The notes below the pieces were generated by a model, which saw only the letters and a list, made by a program, of their open reading frames with translations, ran no database searches and had not been told where the DNA came from. This document shows, one piece after another, positions 41,939-55,350 of a stretch of 64,000 bases of DNA. This stretch comes from Glandiceps talaboti (taxonomy: Eukaryota; Hemichordata; Enteropneusta; Spengelidae): NCBI RefSeq assembly GCF_964340395.1, contig NC_135552.1, positions 11,355,194-11,419,193 of the forward strand, given 5' to 3'. Numbering within the stretch: position 1 is the first letter of the stretch; each line of letters starts with the position of its first letter. Position numbers and translations under genes: made by a program.

Positions 41939-44900
41939 GTTATCTCATTAGAAGGCACGCTGTGTTTGGGTACATGCGTAACAGAGTGGAAGTCAGGTAA
42001 ACTTTGCTTTGATTTCTGTATCTCATTCTGTGACCAGAATATTTGGGAACCATCTCAAAATAGACAGGGAGCTCAGGTAGATTTTATTTGAGTACTGTTT
42101 CAACAAAAGCACTTGAGATGTCTTGTATAGTAGCTACGAAAGAAAAGTTTGTATATTTGAAAAGTGTAAAGAAATCCCAATTGTTACTATTTTGAAATGT
42201 CAAAGACAGATGGAAAACTGTCAAACATAATAATAATCAGAATCAAACTTCTGTCACATGTTGTACAATATACTTATGCTGTATATTGATTGATATTTGT
42301 TTACGTCATGTCAGGGTAGACTGATCATGTACACATGAGTGTAGTGCCATTCCAGGAAATTGCTGAGAAATAAAACTATGCAATAAACTGCTACTTGACA
42401 CTGATGACTACTTGTGGTGGCATTTTATGTGTATATATATCATCACCACTGTTCACAGTTGTTCAAATAGTTATAGGAATATGATATTCATACTTGGGGT
42501 AACCAGGTAGTTAAACAATTTTATGCATTTTAATAGATACAACATTTCAACATATTAAACATAATACATAGAAACTGGATATCCGATGGTCTCAGAAATA
42601 CTGAAACAAATTTCATTTATTTGTTCCAGCTTTTGCCCTTCCTTATTTTGAATTCCATCTCAAGAACTGTAATAAAAATAAGGTGTAATTGCTTCCTTGT
42701 GTTAATTATCACAATAGTACTTTCATTTGTATATTTTTACAACATTTTATTTCGAAAAAATAAACTTAAAAATACTCAGTATTAAAAGCTCAAAAATGCT
42801 TTCTAGCTGTTCTGACTGAAGAGTGTCATTACATTGTAGGTCAGCATATTGAATAACATCACCCAGTAATAATATGCAGAAATTATGGTCACATGTCTAT
42901 GGGTAAAATGTTCCAGTAATATGCAAGAATTATAATTATAATATGGACAGTTATATACACAATTGTTATTCAGCTAGAAATTCATGCAAAGGTCGTTTAA
43001 ATGAAGGTATGCTAAATATATCCAGTTGAAAATTACATAATGACATTGGTATTTATGAATATGTTTTACATATAATGACACAACTGCTGGGAAGAATACC
43101 ATAACTGTCATGCCCTGTATGGTTTTTACACAATGCATATAGCTGTATGCCTGGTGTGGTATGTTTGACAGATAATGCTGCTGCTTGAAATGATGCCATA
43201 TTACATGTACATGTACAGTACCAGTAGTGTCACATCCATTGTGATTATAGGTATACACAATGAATATTACTATATTCTGGTGAATTTGATATTGTTGTCA
43301 AAAAAAACCACTAAAAATACAGCATACCAGCACATCTTTCAAATCTAATCAAATTATGCAGCAGTCATTGTTCTGTGATGTAATATGTATAAGTCTTAGT
43401 CATGAATAATATATTAATTTTCATGAATATATAATTCACAAAATAAAAAGCTTATAAATAGTTGTTAGATAACGTTTGTATTAACTCTTCTCATATCCCT
43501 TCCGTTAATTTAGCAAGTCCTTTGCATCTGATATCTGATAAACCATAGACGTCTATGGATAAACTGAGGGCAACACACAGACACCAGTTTGACTTGAATA
43601 CTGCAACTAATGAATGTCAAAGCTGTGAAAAGGAATTTTATTGTGAGCTTGAAGAATAACAAACAGATGTTTGAAAGTATTGATTTTAACATTAAGAATA
43701 AACATTAGCAATATTAATAAACTTTATTGTGTTTTTACAATGTGGTGACTTATTGACTAAAAATTGTAGAATCAATATTTAAATTCAATGAGCGTGAAAT
43801 TTCTCAACTCACAATTTTTTTATTCATTTTTTCTCATATGAAATCTAAAATATGACTAAAAAGGAACATTTGAAATTGTAGAATGAGAAATGAAGTTACT
43901 TATTCAATGTTTATTTTGTTCAGAACTTCATGTGTGTGTGCATTTATTAGTCATTCCAAAATTTAAACTATTTTAAAAGAAAAAGCAGAATTGAAAAATA
44001 AATCATAGTGAGAGAAAAGAATTGTTTTATATAATTTATTTTATGTTCATAACGTCATTTGCATATATGAGTCTATCATTCTGAAATTTAAACCATTTTG
44101 AATCACACTGAATTTTTTTTTTTTCGAAATTGTAGAATGCGAGATGAATTTTAGAATGCTACATATGTCATAATACCAGATGAGAGTTCTGTTGGTGAAT
44201 GGTGATATCATCTTCCAAATATAACTCACTCTCTGTAGATAATACAATGACTATGTAAATGAAAGCATTCCTACAAATGTACATTGTATCTCAATATTTC
44301 ATTGAATACTTGGCATGCCTACTCAGCTAAATTGCAGAACACTTGAAATTTCATTTTGAAGCCAGACAGTGGCCATATTTGTAAATGAAATCTTATCTTA
44401 GGAATGGTGATATGCTAAGTTGTTCAGGCATATCATATTGAAGGAGGTTTTATTTGGATAATGTACGTCAGGAAAGATGATAGCTTTACATGTACATTGT
44501 ATACAGAAAATAGTATGCTGCCCTCAAAGTTCTAAATATTCATAATTTAGTGTTTTATTGCAAGGAATTTCTCAGTATATTTTCTGCTTCACAAATCTTT
44601 CCATAAACTTTTATTATAAAGGATATCATAAAACCAAGAAATTATAAAATTCATTTTAATTAAATTATATTATTCTGTCTACTCATTATAATTATTTTTG
44701 TCATATTTAATTTGACTGTATGGTTGATATTAAAAAAAAGAATAATTATTGTTCAATTTCAAAAAAATTGGTCATAATAACATTAGTGATATACATGCAA
44801 CTGCTTTTTGTCAACCATGAACCAATTTGACAGAGGAGTCATGCTTTTCCCCTGTAAGGTAAGAATTGTAGGATCTACCTTTCAAACATGTAAAACCATT

Positions 44901-46141
44901 CTTTCAATTAAGTTTGTAAAGTATCCCTATCAGTCAGCTGTGCTCTGAACCTTGATACGCTTGAAAAAGGACTCTATCTAACCTACTTTATGCAGCATTC
45001 AGTAACGTATACACTGTCACAATTTGCTTGTTGTTGTTTCCTCAAAAGATGTGTTCATGTACAAATGTATATGTATATCACATTTGTGCACAATTACAAA
45101 CTGAGATCAAAGAAAGAAGAGAAAATGAAAGGGAAAAAACAAAATCTTACAGTGCAAATGTAGAAGTTGATTATGGTGATGAAGTATCTAAAAGATATGA
45201 GTGTGTGATGTACATACATTGTAACTGTGAACGAAACATTTGCATCATGATTTACTGGAAAGTATTACACTTCCAGTTTCGTTCTCTATATTGTAAAGGA
45301 AAGTGGTTTTTCCATGTACAATGATGACCTGTGTGTGTGGGTATGTGTGTCTGGGGATTGAAGAACATTTTGAATTCTTGTAACAAGATGTACAACATGT
45401 CTGAATGATGATAACTCATTGCGTTATTAGGGGCCAATGAACCACACACCAGACTAAGATATGATGTGTTGTTCAACTCTATATTGGCCTTCTCCTGCAT
45501 GCTGAAAGGGCTATATAAGTCTTATAAGTTATATACCCAATATTACTTCCAATGCAATTCAATGGAGAGCATGTGCAACTAACCTGGACAATAATTTTCC
45601 GTAGCACACCACGGCACACTTTACCCAAATATTTCAAGTAGCACGCTCATCAATACGTGTATCAGTTCATTCATTGATTTGGCTTTGTTAATTTCTTCGC
45701 TATTTTACGTATTTGCAAGTAAAATATTTCACTGTCAATTTATGAGATTATGTAATTCAAATGATGTTTCCATGCCAACTACATGGGGTATATGATAAAA
45801 CCTTTATGCTCAGATATGGGTGTTTTGAACTTTGGTAGTACAGCTTTACAGACCCGGCTTTCTCCTAGAGTTGAACCTTTTCCACTGTACAACCTCTGTC
45901 TGCAAAACCCATATCCAGGCTGAAAGACTACCGTATTATCTTATAGACTACCTATTTGCACTAAGAGTACATATGATATCAGTGCAAAAGAAGTTAAAGT
46001 TCATTTGTCTCCTAGGTATCACACTAATCAAAGGTGGCTTATACAGATTTGATAGTAGCAGTTTTCAACTCCATTGCTTTGTATTAAAATTTACAGAAAT
46101 CAGAATCAGATTAGTCTAGAAACTTGACTTGGTGTTACTGT

Positions 46142-46187
46142 CTCAAGAAGCTTTCCACATCAAATTAAGTGTGGAGAGCTTCTTGAG
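46142..46187. other. Short tight hairpin
   Basis: CTCAAGAAGCTTTCCACAT and GTGTGGAGAGCTTCTTGAG pair with about two mismatches around an 8-base loop. The stem is ~19 bp, too short for a canonical miRNA precursor. It may be the remnant of a foldback element or a transcript hairpin. Confidence 0.6.
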
Positions 46188-47250
46188 ATTAACAACCAAA
46201 ACACGTCCTTGGATTAGAATCTGATGTATTAATGAAAGATATAGATTTGATATTGTTTGGTTCCACACACATTTGTATTGTATGCAGAAACTGGTCAATA
46301 CACACTAGCCTGTCCAGGGCTGTACTCAGCTCAAAGCGAATCTGACAATCTGTTGCCCACAAGGATTACAGTAATTATGCCCAATGCTAAACCATCTATC
46401 TCTCTAGGGTATGATCAGTCTGTTTTGTTTTGTCATGTGAAGGTCTACACCCTCAAGATTCCATAGGTCAGGTTTGCTTTTAGATCTTTACGGCAAGATA
46501 GACATCTCTCCCCTTAGGTGAAGTGGTTTTAACAATGAATGGTTCAAGGAGCTGAATACAACAAGTCTTGGGACTGTTTTATGAGAATAATCAGAAACAA
46601 TAGGAAACCACTCAAGCTTAGTACAATGTAAATGTCTTGAAGACATTTGATTGTTCGTGTTTTGTTCTTAGGTGTTTGACTGGGGTGTGGTAAATACTTG
46701 TAGGTTTTTAGGGTTTGTTATCTGGAGATATGTACCCTTGTATTTACACACGTAGCACACGTAGTATGACCCTAGGATATACATGGCGGCATCAAGAATA
46801 CTGACATTATGTTAAGTTTAATAGCATGAACAACAGGGAATTGTTATATATGAATGTTATATATACAGCAGAGTGAACAGCAAAGTATTGTTTAAAAAAG
46901 TGTAGTGTACTGCCGCAAGAAAACTTGCATCGTATTAACAGAATGAATGATAAAGATTATTGCACACATTGTACATGAATTGTCACGCACTACTACAAGA
47001 AAACTGGCATCCTATGGATAATAGAATGAACAATAAACTATTGTTGCATACACAAAGGGTTGCGTACTATAGTGTTTACTGCAGGAAGAATATTTATTAA
47101 CTGAAAGAACAATGTGGTATTGTTGTATAACTTTAAATGAAATGGATGTTTGCTTGAAGGAAGGGTCTTCTGATCACTTTAAAGGTCAGTGCACTGAGTT
47201 TGAAAAGAAAGTGCAAATTATGCGACATGTGCTTTTGCATAAGCACCGAA

Positions 47251-47264
47251 CAGCTGACTCAGCA
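47251..47264. promoter_or_regulatory. Maf/AP-1-type site (GCTGACTCAGCA)
   Basis: A near-perfect palindromic MARE consensus containing the AP-1 core TGACTCA. It is the only such full site I noticed. Function is not shown. Confidence 0.3.
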
Positions 47265-47369
47265 TAACACTAAAAAAATGTGTACCCTAAAAATGAAATG
47301 AGTCAATTATTTTAGTTTTTAAGCAATAAAAATATAAGTCATAATCTATCTTGTTGAAACACTAATTTA

Positions 47370-47940
47370 CTAAATGGGAAAACCCATTGAAGCATGTAAA
47401 AGTTGTATACATGTACATGTACTACAATAATTTATTTGATGAAATGTTCAAATTAAGGGACTGACGAGGAAAATATAATTGCTCATTTATCTTTTAGACA
47501 CATATCTACTAATGGAAAACCCAATGAGGCATGTACAAGTGGTTGTCAACTATAATAATTTATTTGATTAAATCATCAAATTAAAATACAGTAAATACAA
47601 GAGATAGATTATAGATAAACATGTTAAAAGTCAAGCCTGATTATTGACTGATTTTTAATCTTTTAAGGTTTATGAAAATGATACTACTACAGAAATTATA
47701 CTATAGGCAAACAAAGATAGATACAAACTTTAAGAATATTGTTGCATGTGATAGCTAGATTACACAAGTATGTGTTAGAGAATTATTACTATGGAAATCA
47801 AGCTATCGGCAAACTAAGGTAAACACAAACTTTAGAATATTGTTGCTTGTGGTAGCTACATATACATTGTAGATTACTCGAGTATGTGTTAGAGAATTAT
47901 TACTATGAAAATCAAGCTATCGACAAACCTAGAATAAGAT
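47370..47940. repeat. Two adjacent diverged tandem duplications
   Basis: First, ~130-bp spaced copies at ~47370-47460 and ~47505-47590 share ACTAATGGGAAAACCCA-like, GCATGTAxAAGT and ATAATTTATTTGAT blocks. Second, a ~105-115-bp unit at ~47680-47940, about 2.5 copies, shares ATCAAGCTATCGxCAAAC, ACAAACTTTAxGAATATTGT and GTATGTGTTAGAGAATTATT. Confidence 0.75.
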
Positions 47941-48399
47941 AGACGTAAACTAAAACTGTAATAGGGTGGTGTCTTTGATATTGAGTTCTCTTCAGCTTGG
48001 TTTCTGTAGTGTTATTTCAATGGCATGACATTATGCGTATATTCATAGCTTCATAATAGTGGTACTTATTTTTTGAAACTGCTAATATAACCATCTATTA
48101 AATTTACTCCTAAAAATATATTGAAACCAGTAAAAAAGGAAAATCAGTCATTGAAATCTTAAGTATCTATACCAAGCTGTCATATTTCTTCATCACCATG
48201 GTAACAAATATAAACAACAATACCCATGTATTCTTTTTCTACATCCACTTATGTCAGGTTGTATAACTGTACATGCATATATGTATAGTCAAATTACTGA
48301 CTCATTACCGTGACTATAGTCAAGTTAATTATGAGTACATGGTTAGTCCATGGAGGTAGGATCAGGAAGGACTACCTCCATGGTTAGTCATAGAATGTG

Positions 48400-48669
48400 C
48401 AGGGGTGAACAAATCATTTTGTGAACTGGTGGTCCTCGGACCAGTGCCTTAAAAAATCCAGTGGTCCTGCTGAAAGAATTAGTGGTCCCAGGTTCCACTA
48501 ATGTGAAACGTTAAATCTTACCTATGAATCTGTATATTCAGACGACTTTTTAACATATATATTAACAGTAAGGTACTGGTCTGACGGACCAGACAAGGTA
48601 AAATTTGTATGGGCCGCCCAAAAAAATCGCTAGTCCTGGACCCAGGACCAGTGGATTTGTTCACCCCTG
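48400..48669. mobile_element. 270-bp MITE with inverted ends and 5-bp target duplication
   Basis: The ends CAGGGGTGAACAAATC and GATTTGTTCACCCCTG are perfect 16-bp inverted repeats, and similarity continues inward (CTGGTGGTCCT / AGGACCAGTGG). ATGTG flanks both sides (48395-48399 and 48670-48674), as expected for a 5-bp target-site duplication. The CAGGGGTG terminus is hAT-like, but typical hAT duplications are 8 bp, so the superfamily is uncertain. No coding capacity. Confidence 0.92.
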
Positions 48670-51186
48670 ATGTGTCTTTACATGTACAATGTATACTGTT
48701 CTAAGTGCTATACTTGTTAGTTTGCTCTTGTTAATAGTTGAGGTGTATCTATTTTGCATTGGCATACCACCAGGTGTAAAGATAGCATTCCTATTGTTAT
48801 GCTTCATGAAAGGGAAGATTCCAGTCATTGAAAGGCCAGCAGCCACTCTACTCTGTAATGGTTTACAAGGTCAATAGTTCAAATATGAAATGTGGGAAAA
48901 CCAAATTTACATGGGGGTTGTCTGTCCAGGTTGATAATAGAATTTAGAAAGCAAAGCCATGGGTTTTTGTTCCTGAATTTGAAGTAAATGCATACTGTAA
49001 TACTGGTCATTGTGTTTTTCAACAAAGGTGAGATAATTAAATTCATTTAGCTTCATTACCCAACCTACTGTAGTCTGAGGAAACCTTCATTGGGAATGAT
49101 TTTCAAATAGAAAGAAGTTCTTTGTGAAGTAGAATTTCCAGCTACATGAACTATTTCTGTCATTGTGAGTACTATTATTTCCAAAATCGGATTGTTTTAA
49201 AGCTGTACATCTTTGTATTGTCATTGTATTGTTAATTCGTATGATGTTGAGGATGGATTTTTTTTTCCTATGGATGAAGTATGTTTGGTAGTAATAATTA
49301 GCATGTATTAACCATCCATGTCTACTTTGTATAAATCCCAATATTGCATGTTGCAATGTAAGTGTATACAATTCCTGCATATTTTTGTACAATTTGTACA
49401 TGATTAATCTAAACATGATATGAGGTTATACATGTTCTGTGTCTCATTAAAATAGTTTCCTATTTGCAAAAAGTACAATGTACTTGTCAAAGTCCTGGAA
49501 ACTCATCATAAGTAGTACTACTGCATAGTTATTCTCATTCTGTACCAAGGGGCCATTGGAAGAAAAACATGTGACAGCTTTAGCCACACTAGTCTGTAAG
49601 ATACAGACATTCATGCCACACTATCAGCCAGCACTCACTAAGCCTGATACTAATAGGGTTGAACAACACAGGATATCTTACAGTCTGTGTAGCCACACTA
49701 ATGAAGCAAACAGCAATTATCCTGCCCTCATGAACTTTACCCACAATGCATTGTGATAAGTCTATGGATACTAGGCTGAACAGGTACCACATAGGAGTTC
49801 AAAGGAAAGATTACCAAATAGTTGTCTAGAACTGGGTGTAAATAGTGTAGTAAGGTGTTCGTATAATGTATAGTAAACATAGGGAGATGCAAGACATACA
49901 TGTACAGTGATGATTGGCTCTGAGCCAATCCTTCGCAAACCTGTACACACGCCCATACTACAGTAAGAACACTAATCAGATCAATGACTTGCCCCACTTT
50001 TCATATAAAAAGTGACTCTTCAAAAGAACTCGGGCTATGTCCTTGCCAACAGAATGTTTTGTACCAGCCATTGGCACAGCTTAGCCTATTGATAACTACA
50101 ATGAAAGCAATTGTATACCATCAGAGTAGAGGTCCTGCTTGACAACAAGTTGGTAAAAGTGACACATGTACAAATGTCAGATAATAGTGGCTGGGTTGGT
50201 TCCAGGGAACACCAACTGTTGTTAAGTGAAACCAATGTATTACATTTCAAAGATTAGAAAATGGATTAATTTAATTACATGAGAGGAGTATTTCCTGAAA
50301 TACTGGTAGATTTTAGATGTATGTACAAATGTACATGTATTCAACACCCAGAAATGATGTATTGCATAAAGATGAAGTGGGTACTTACAAATGACACTAG
50401 ATATTCAATCAGTATGGTACTAGTAGAGCCATAACACTGTTTGCAACTGGAAGTTCATGAAATAAGGTAAAAAAAATTCACGCTAAATATTCAATATTTA
50501 GGAACGCAAGGCTGTTGTAGAACTGAATCTGTTTGTCATTTTTTATCTGTGCTGATGACCCTCTCAGATTGGTAGAAATGCCATACTGTAGTTTGTAATA
50601 GCTAGAACTTAGATACATCTAATTGCTTCAGTCATAAGTAAAATATTTATGAAACAGGACAAAAGGACCTATACAGTTACATTTATTACAGTATAATTAT
50701 TGTCAAGTGTGACTATGCTGTCTTTTGGACGCCATATGAATATCTATTTCTGATATATTATTGGGACAAACCAGTATGTTGTTGAGAGTCTGAAAATAAC
50801 TACATATGGACTACTAGTAATTATAAAACCCAAAATAGAAAAAAAAATAGAAAATTGAAAAGTCATGGGTGTACAGTGTAATTGAAATTTAAAAAAATGA
50901 TTGTATTTGTTTAATCTTGATCATTATAACTGGTACAGTTTATAGTTTTCCCCACTTGAACTTGACAGTGATAACTTAACTTTCTGAATTGGTAGTGTGT
51001 ACAGAACTGTGGCTACATTTTGTTCAAATCATACAGTCTATTAAACCCTACCCCTAGTCTAATCTAACCCCAACCCCTTATTTCCTAGCCTGAATACAAA
51101 TGTTGATCTATTGTAAAATCTATCAATTCTATTCCATTGCTATTTGAACTATTACTTTGACAAGCAATGAAGCATACAATAATATA

Positions 51187-51452
51187 TAACACAACACAAT
51201 ACAGCACAGCTCAATACAACATTTATAACACACCACAGTACAACACAGCACAGCACAGTGCAATACAACATTCATAACACAAAACAGCACAGCACAGCAC
51301 AACACAGCACAGTGCAATACAAAACAACACAGCACAACACAACACAATATAATACAGCACAGCTCAACACAACACAACGCAACGCAACACAACACAACGC
51401 AACGCAACACAATGCAACACAACACAACACAACACAACACAACACAACACAA
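51187..51452. repeat. Period-5 (ACAAC/ACAGC) satellite
   Basis: Pentamers ACAAC, ACAGC, ATACA and ACGCA in register for ~265 bp, becoming pure AACAC at the 3' end. It is a second period-5 array unlike the one at 38 kb in sequence but similar in style. Confidence 0.95.
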
Positions 51453-52180
51453 GTGTATTTATTCTTAATAGACCATTGTTATTATGACAATGAAATGAAA
51501 AAAAAGAAAAACAATGAAATGAAAAAAAAGAAAGAAGGAAAACTGCTATGCATTTAAAAATACCCAGAATAGGAATTGACAAATTCTAAAACAAGTACAA
51601 TAACTATAATTATTAATTTGCCAATGAAATGTTTCATTTGTTAAATTTCATAATATATTTACAACTCCACAAGTTTTGATCATGGTGTGACAACCCCTTT
51701 GTACATCATAACAAGTGAATGGTATAAAGAGTATTATTACATAATGCTTCTTAAATTTTGTAAGATATGTGCATGTATATAGGATAAATTGATACAAAAT
51801 GTAGTTTATAGCATAAATATGCCAAATTTTAGAGAAATAATTTGTAGGACTGAATGTAAACTATGTGTATATTAAACTGATTTGATTCTTAAAAGTAGAA
51901 ATATGCAATGAAAAGTATGTGAATACATTTCAACATAGTTATTTCCTGCCTATTGTGATAATACAAATACCCATATTCAACAGAAATGTTGTTTGATGTT
52001 GTTTCAGCTAAAAATAGAATCTGCATGTATAATCCCAATAAATTACCATGTGGCTTCTAATATGCAATATAGCAACACTGCCCGCAGATTGCAGGATATT
52101 TTTAAGCCATGAAACTTATCAATATTAATGAATGTTTTCATGAAGTAAAATGATACGGGAGCCAAAACACACCTGTCATG

Positions 52181-52188
52181 TGACGTCA
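52181..52188. promoter_or_regulatory. CRE upstream of candidate first exon
   Basis: A full TGACGTCA in the context TCATGTGACGTCATGA, 136 bases upstream of the ATG at 52324. A typical promoter-proximal position if that exon is real. Confidence 0.35.
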
Positions 52189-52323
52189 TGACATTGAGGC
52201 GTGAGGTGAAATCAGATGGAGCAAACTGTCTGTGATACCAGCAGTGGTGAAAGTTGTATCTTATCGTTAGAGAACCATCGTTAGTTCTTGTACAGACCCA
52301 GGTAGTGTTGAAAGGACACCAGT

Positions 52324-52449
52324 ATGGAGACTGTTACAAACTGGAAAAAGTTCCTGTGGGATAAAATTTTATCTGGTCAGCAGATTTTAAAGAAGGCACA
52401 GGAAGTATCTAAAGCATTGTTGTTCAGACTCGGCCAACTGGTGTACACG
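52324..52449 (+). CDS. Candidate alternative first coding exon (unrecognised)
   Basis: An ATG in strong context (A at -3, G at +4), immediately preceded by an in-frame TGA at 52309-52311, opens 42 codons, METVTNWKKFLWDKILSGQQ then ILKKAQEVSKALLFRLGQLV then YT. It ends in phase 0 at an ACG|GTATGT donor. A full CRE lies 136 bp upstream. Phase 0 is the same as the PARD3 exon 1 donor, so it could replace that exon and drop CR1. No protein family is recognised. The sequence looks amphipathic and Lys/Leu-rich. Its tail and donor region recur in degenerate form at ~52574-52618. It may instead be the first exon of a nested gene, or chance. Confidence 0.35.
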
Positions 52450-52844
52450 GTATGTAAAATAATAATGGCTTCCCGCTCGCTCAGGTAACCAAACAGTGAG
52501 TGAAATACATGTAGGTTGAAACAGGAATAACATAAGCTGTGACTAGAACAGCAGCACAAGCATAAAATGTTACTGTTCACTTAGCCAACTGGTGTATCAC
52601 AGTATAAAATAATGGCTTTTCCTTATACATATGTAGTTCACAGTAAATAGGTTCATAAGATTTGAACTTGAAATAATTGGAATAAAACAATACTGGGTGT
52701 TTCCTTTAATTCAATTGTTGATCTCTTATATATCAGTACATGATGTAATCATCATCATTTTGTCCTAAGGAAGACAACAATCGTGTTGCCAAAATGTAGA
52801 CATGAAAAAAGGTAACTTGGTTGTGTATCAAAGAACATTATTCT

Positions 52845-52902
52845 ATTTTACTTACTTATTTATTTATTTATTTATTTATTTATTCATTCATTTATTTATT
52901 GT
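52845..52902. repeat. (TTTA)n microsatellite
   Basis: About 13 imperfect TTTA/TTCA units. Confidence 0.92.
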
Positions 52903-53218
52903 TTGAATCGGGCTCGGGACCCATAAAAACAAGCAAAAAAAGTAATGACAAAAATCAAGAGAGAATATCTGTCCTATTCCTGTACTGGTGAGAATCAACT
53001 AATGCGTGTAATTGAGTTTAATTGGACAGTGAGTCAACAGGTAGCTTGTTGAAATTGGAGTACTTTTAAAGTGACGAACAACATAAATCATAAAATGTAC
53101 GCATTTCAACAAATCTAAATTATGGTAAATTTCCTAATTTTTAATTTCAATGAGTAATCAATTCATATAAACAATACACCAAGATTTATGTCTGTGTTTA
53201 TGACATTTTTACCAGTAA

Positions 53219-53580
53219 AACTAATTTCATTCAGCATTCAAACCTGGCACAAAGATGACATTGGTAACATATGAACTAAGAAGGCAACTTGTTTTCATTG
53301 TTTTTAGTTGATTCATACTTACCATTGGGTTCAAACATGGTCAGTGTGTGGCAGATAGTGTGTGGGTGTCAACTCATCTGGTATATACTGTTCACCTGCA
53401 AGGCTAATTTCATTCACCATTCAAATCTGGCACAAAGATGACATGGGAAACATATTAACCATAATATTAAAAGGCAACTTATTTTTGTGTTTTTTTAGGT
53501 GATTCATACTTACTATTGTGTTCAAACATAGCTAGTGTGTGGCAGATAATGTGTGGGTGTCAACCCACCTGGCAATGGCA
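53219..53580. repeat. ~180-bp direct duplication
   Basis: Two diverged copies (about 53219-53402 and 53403-53580) share CTAATTTCATTCAxCATTCA, CTGGCACAAAGATGACAT, GATTCATACTTAC and GTGTGTGGCAGATA. A fragment of the same sequence (TTCAAACCTGGCACAAAGAT) is also present in CUL2 intronic DNA near 17249-17268. Confidence 0.9.
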
Positions 53581-54179
53581 TACAAAATACATGTACGCTG
53601 TTCTTGGTGCCAAATACTGATGACTGATCCAAGCTGACATTTAACATTATAGATTTATTTACCCAACCAAAGGATGTGGTACAGTGTAGAAAGATGACAT
53701 TTAATGGAGCATATTGATGACACTTCATGTTCATTAATTTGAAAATAAGCTGACTGCTGTGTTTGTAATGTATGACACAGCATAATTTGAAATCAAAATA
53801 GTCCCATATTATGGGTGCCAAGGTCAGGTCAGGTCATGATTTGCCAAATGTTGAAATGTGAATGACCTTTAATGAGGATACTTAATTCCATGTTATGGCT
53901 GTTACAGTATGTATTGTGTATATGTAATCAAAACAAGACTAAACATGTAACATCAGGTATGAATAGGGTATCTTTTACATTTCCATAATAATATCCTGTC
54001 AGAATAATTTCTGATATCCATTTTTTGACTCATGTACAATTGTTATGTCAAAATTGATATGATATCCATCTTACAAACCCATCATTTAATCATGCATTCA
54101 TATTAGCAAAGTCAAAACTAAAATATTTGTGAGTAATAAACTAATATTATGGCAGTAATGAAGACTGAAAAGGTACACA

Positions 54180-55350
54180 TCCTAGTACTCTATTAGCCTA
54201 TGACGGAAGCAATATCAGTCTCATATGCATCAATGGACTTGCAAGAATCCTAGCCATGTTTATGTTGGCCACGGGAAGCAATGTATGCATCTATGGACTA
54301 GTAAGCATCCTAGTACTGCTTATATTGCATATAGGAACTAGAATGCATAAGTGGACCAGTAAATCACACAGCTACATTTTGTATGCTCGTACTACCCATG
54401 GGCAGCAATAGTTGCATCACTGGACTGGCAAGTATGCTGGCAATGCTTACCCAGGGATAGCAATATAAATATATAACGTAAACAATTCCATCACTGGACT
54501 GGCAAGTATGCTGGCAATGCTTACCCAGGGATAGCAATATAAACATACAATGTAAACAATTACATCACTTGACTGGCAAGTATGCTGGCAATGCTTACCC
54601 AGGGATAGCAATATAAACATATAACGTAAACAATTACATCACTGGACTGGCAAGTATGCTGGCAATGCTTACCCAGGGATAGCAATATAAACATACAATG
54701 TAAACAATTACATCACTTGACTGGCAAGTATGCTGGCAATGCTTACCCAGGGATAGCAATATAAACATACAATGTAAACAATTACATCACTTGACTGGCA
54801 AGTATGCTGGCAATGCTTACCCAGGGATAGCAATATAAACATATAACGTAAACAATTACATCACTGGACTGGCAAGTATGCTGGCAATCCTAAGTGACAT
54901 GTATACATCACTGGACTGGCTAGTATCCTAGCGATGCTTGCCTAGGACCAGCAATATAGGCATCCCTGGACTAGCAAGCATGCTACATGTAGCAACACTT
55001 GTAATTCCCACAGACAGCAATGTACATGGATGCATCACTGGACTAGCATTGCAAGCTTTCTGGCATTAAGTTTGTATATTGCCAAGGGGGAGCAATATAT
55101 CTGCACTGGACTAGCAAGTATCCTAGCAACCTTTATATTGCCCACAGTACAGGCAGCAATGTACAACCTGCATTGCTCACTAGACTAGCAAACATTCTTG
55201 CACTGCTTATAAGTTATATTGCCACAGGGCAGCAATATAGACAACACTAGACTGAAACAAGCATGCATGTATATATCATGTGCATCATTGGACTAAAATG
55301 CATCTTGGCAATATGGATATCGCCCAGGGACAGCAATACATGTACTACTG
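54180..55350. repeat. 74-bp minisatellite core inside an old diverged array
   Basis: Seven starts of CATCACTGGACTGGCAAG-type units are exactly 74 bp apart (54415, 54489, 54563, 54637, 54711, 54785, 54859). Flanking sequence from ~54180 and out to ~55350 carries many degenerate versions of the same phrases (GGACTxGCAAGxAT, CTxGCAATGCTTxxxC, AGGGxxAGCAATAT). A young homogeneous core therefore sits in an older array. Confidence 0.95.

Noticed and set aside
45028-45324. 98-codon frame with a charged KERRENEREKTK segment
   Set aside because: Looked exon-like for a moment, but no convincing acceptor or donor frames it and no homologue is recognised.
45832-46119. 95-codon plus-strand frame
   Set aside because: No family resemblance and no splice signals.
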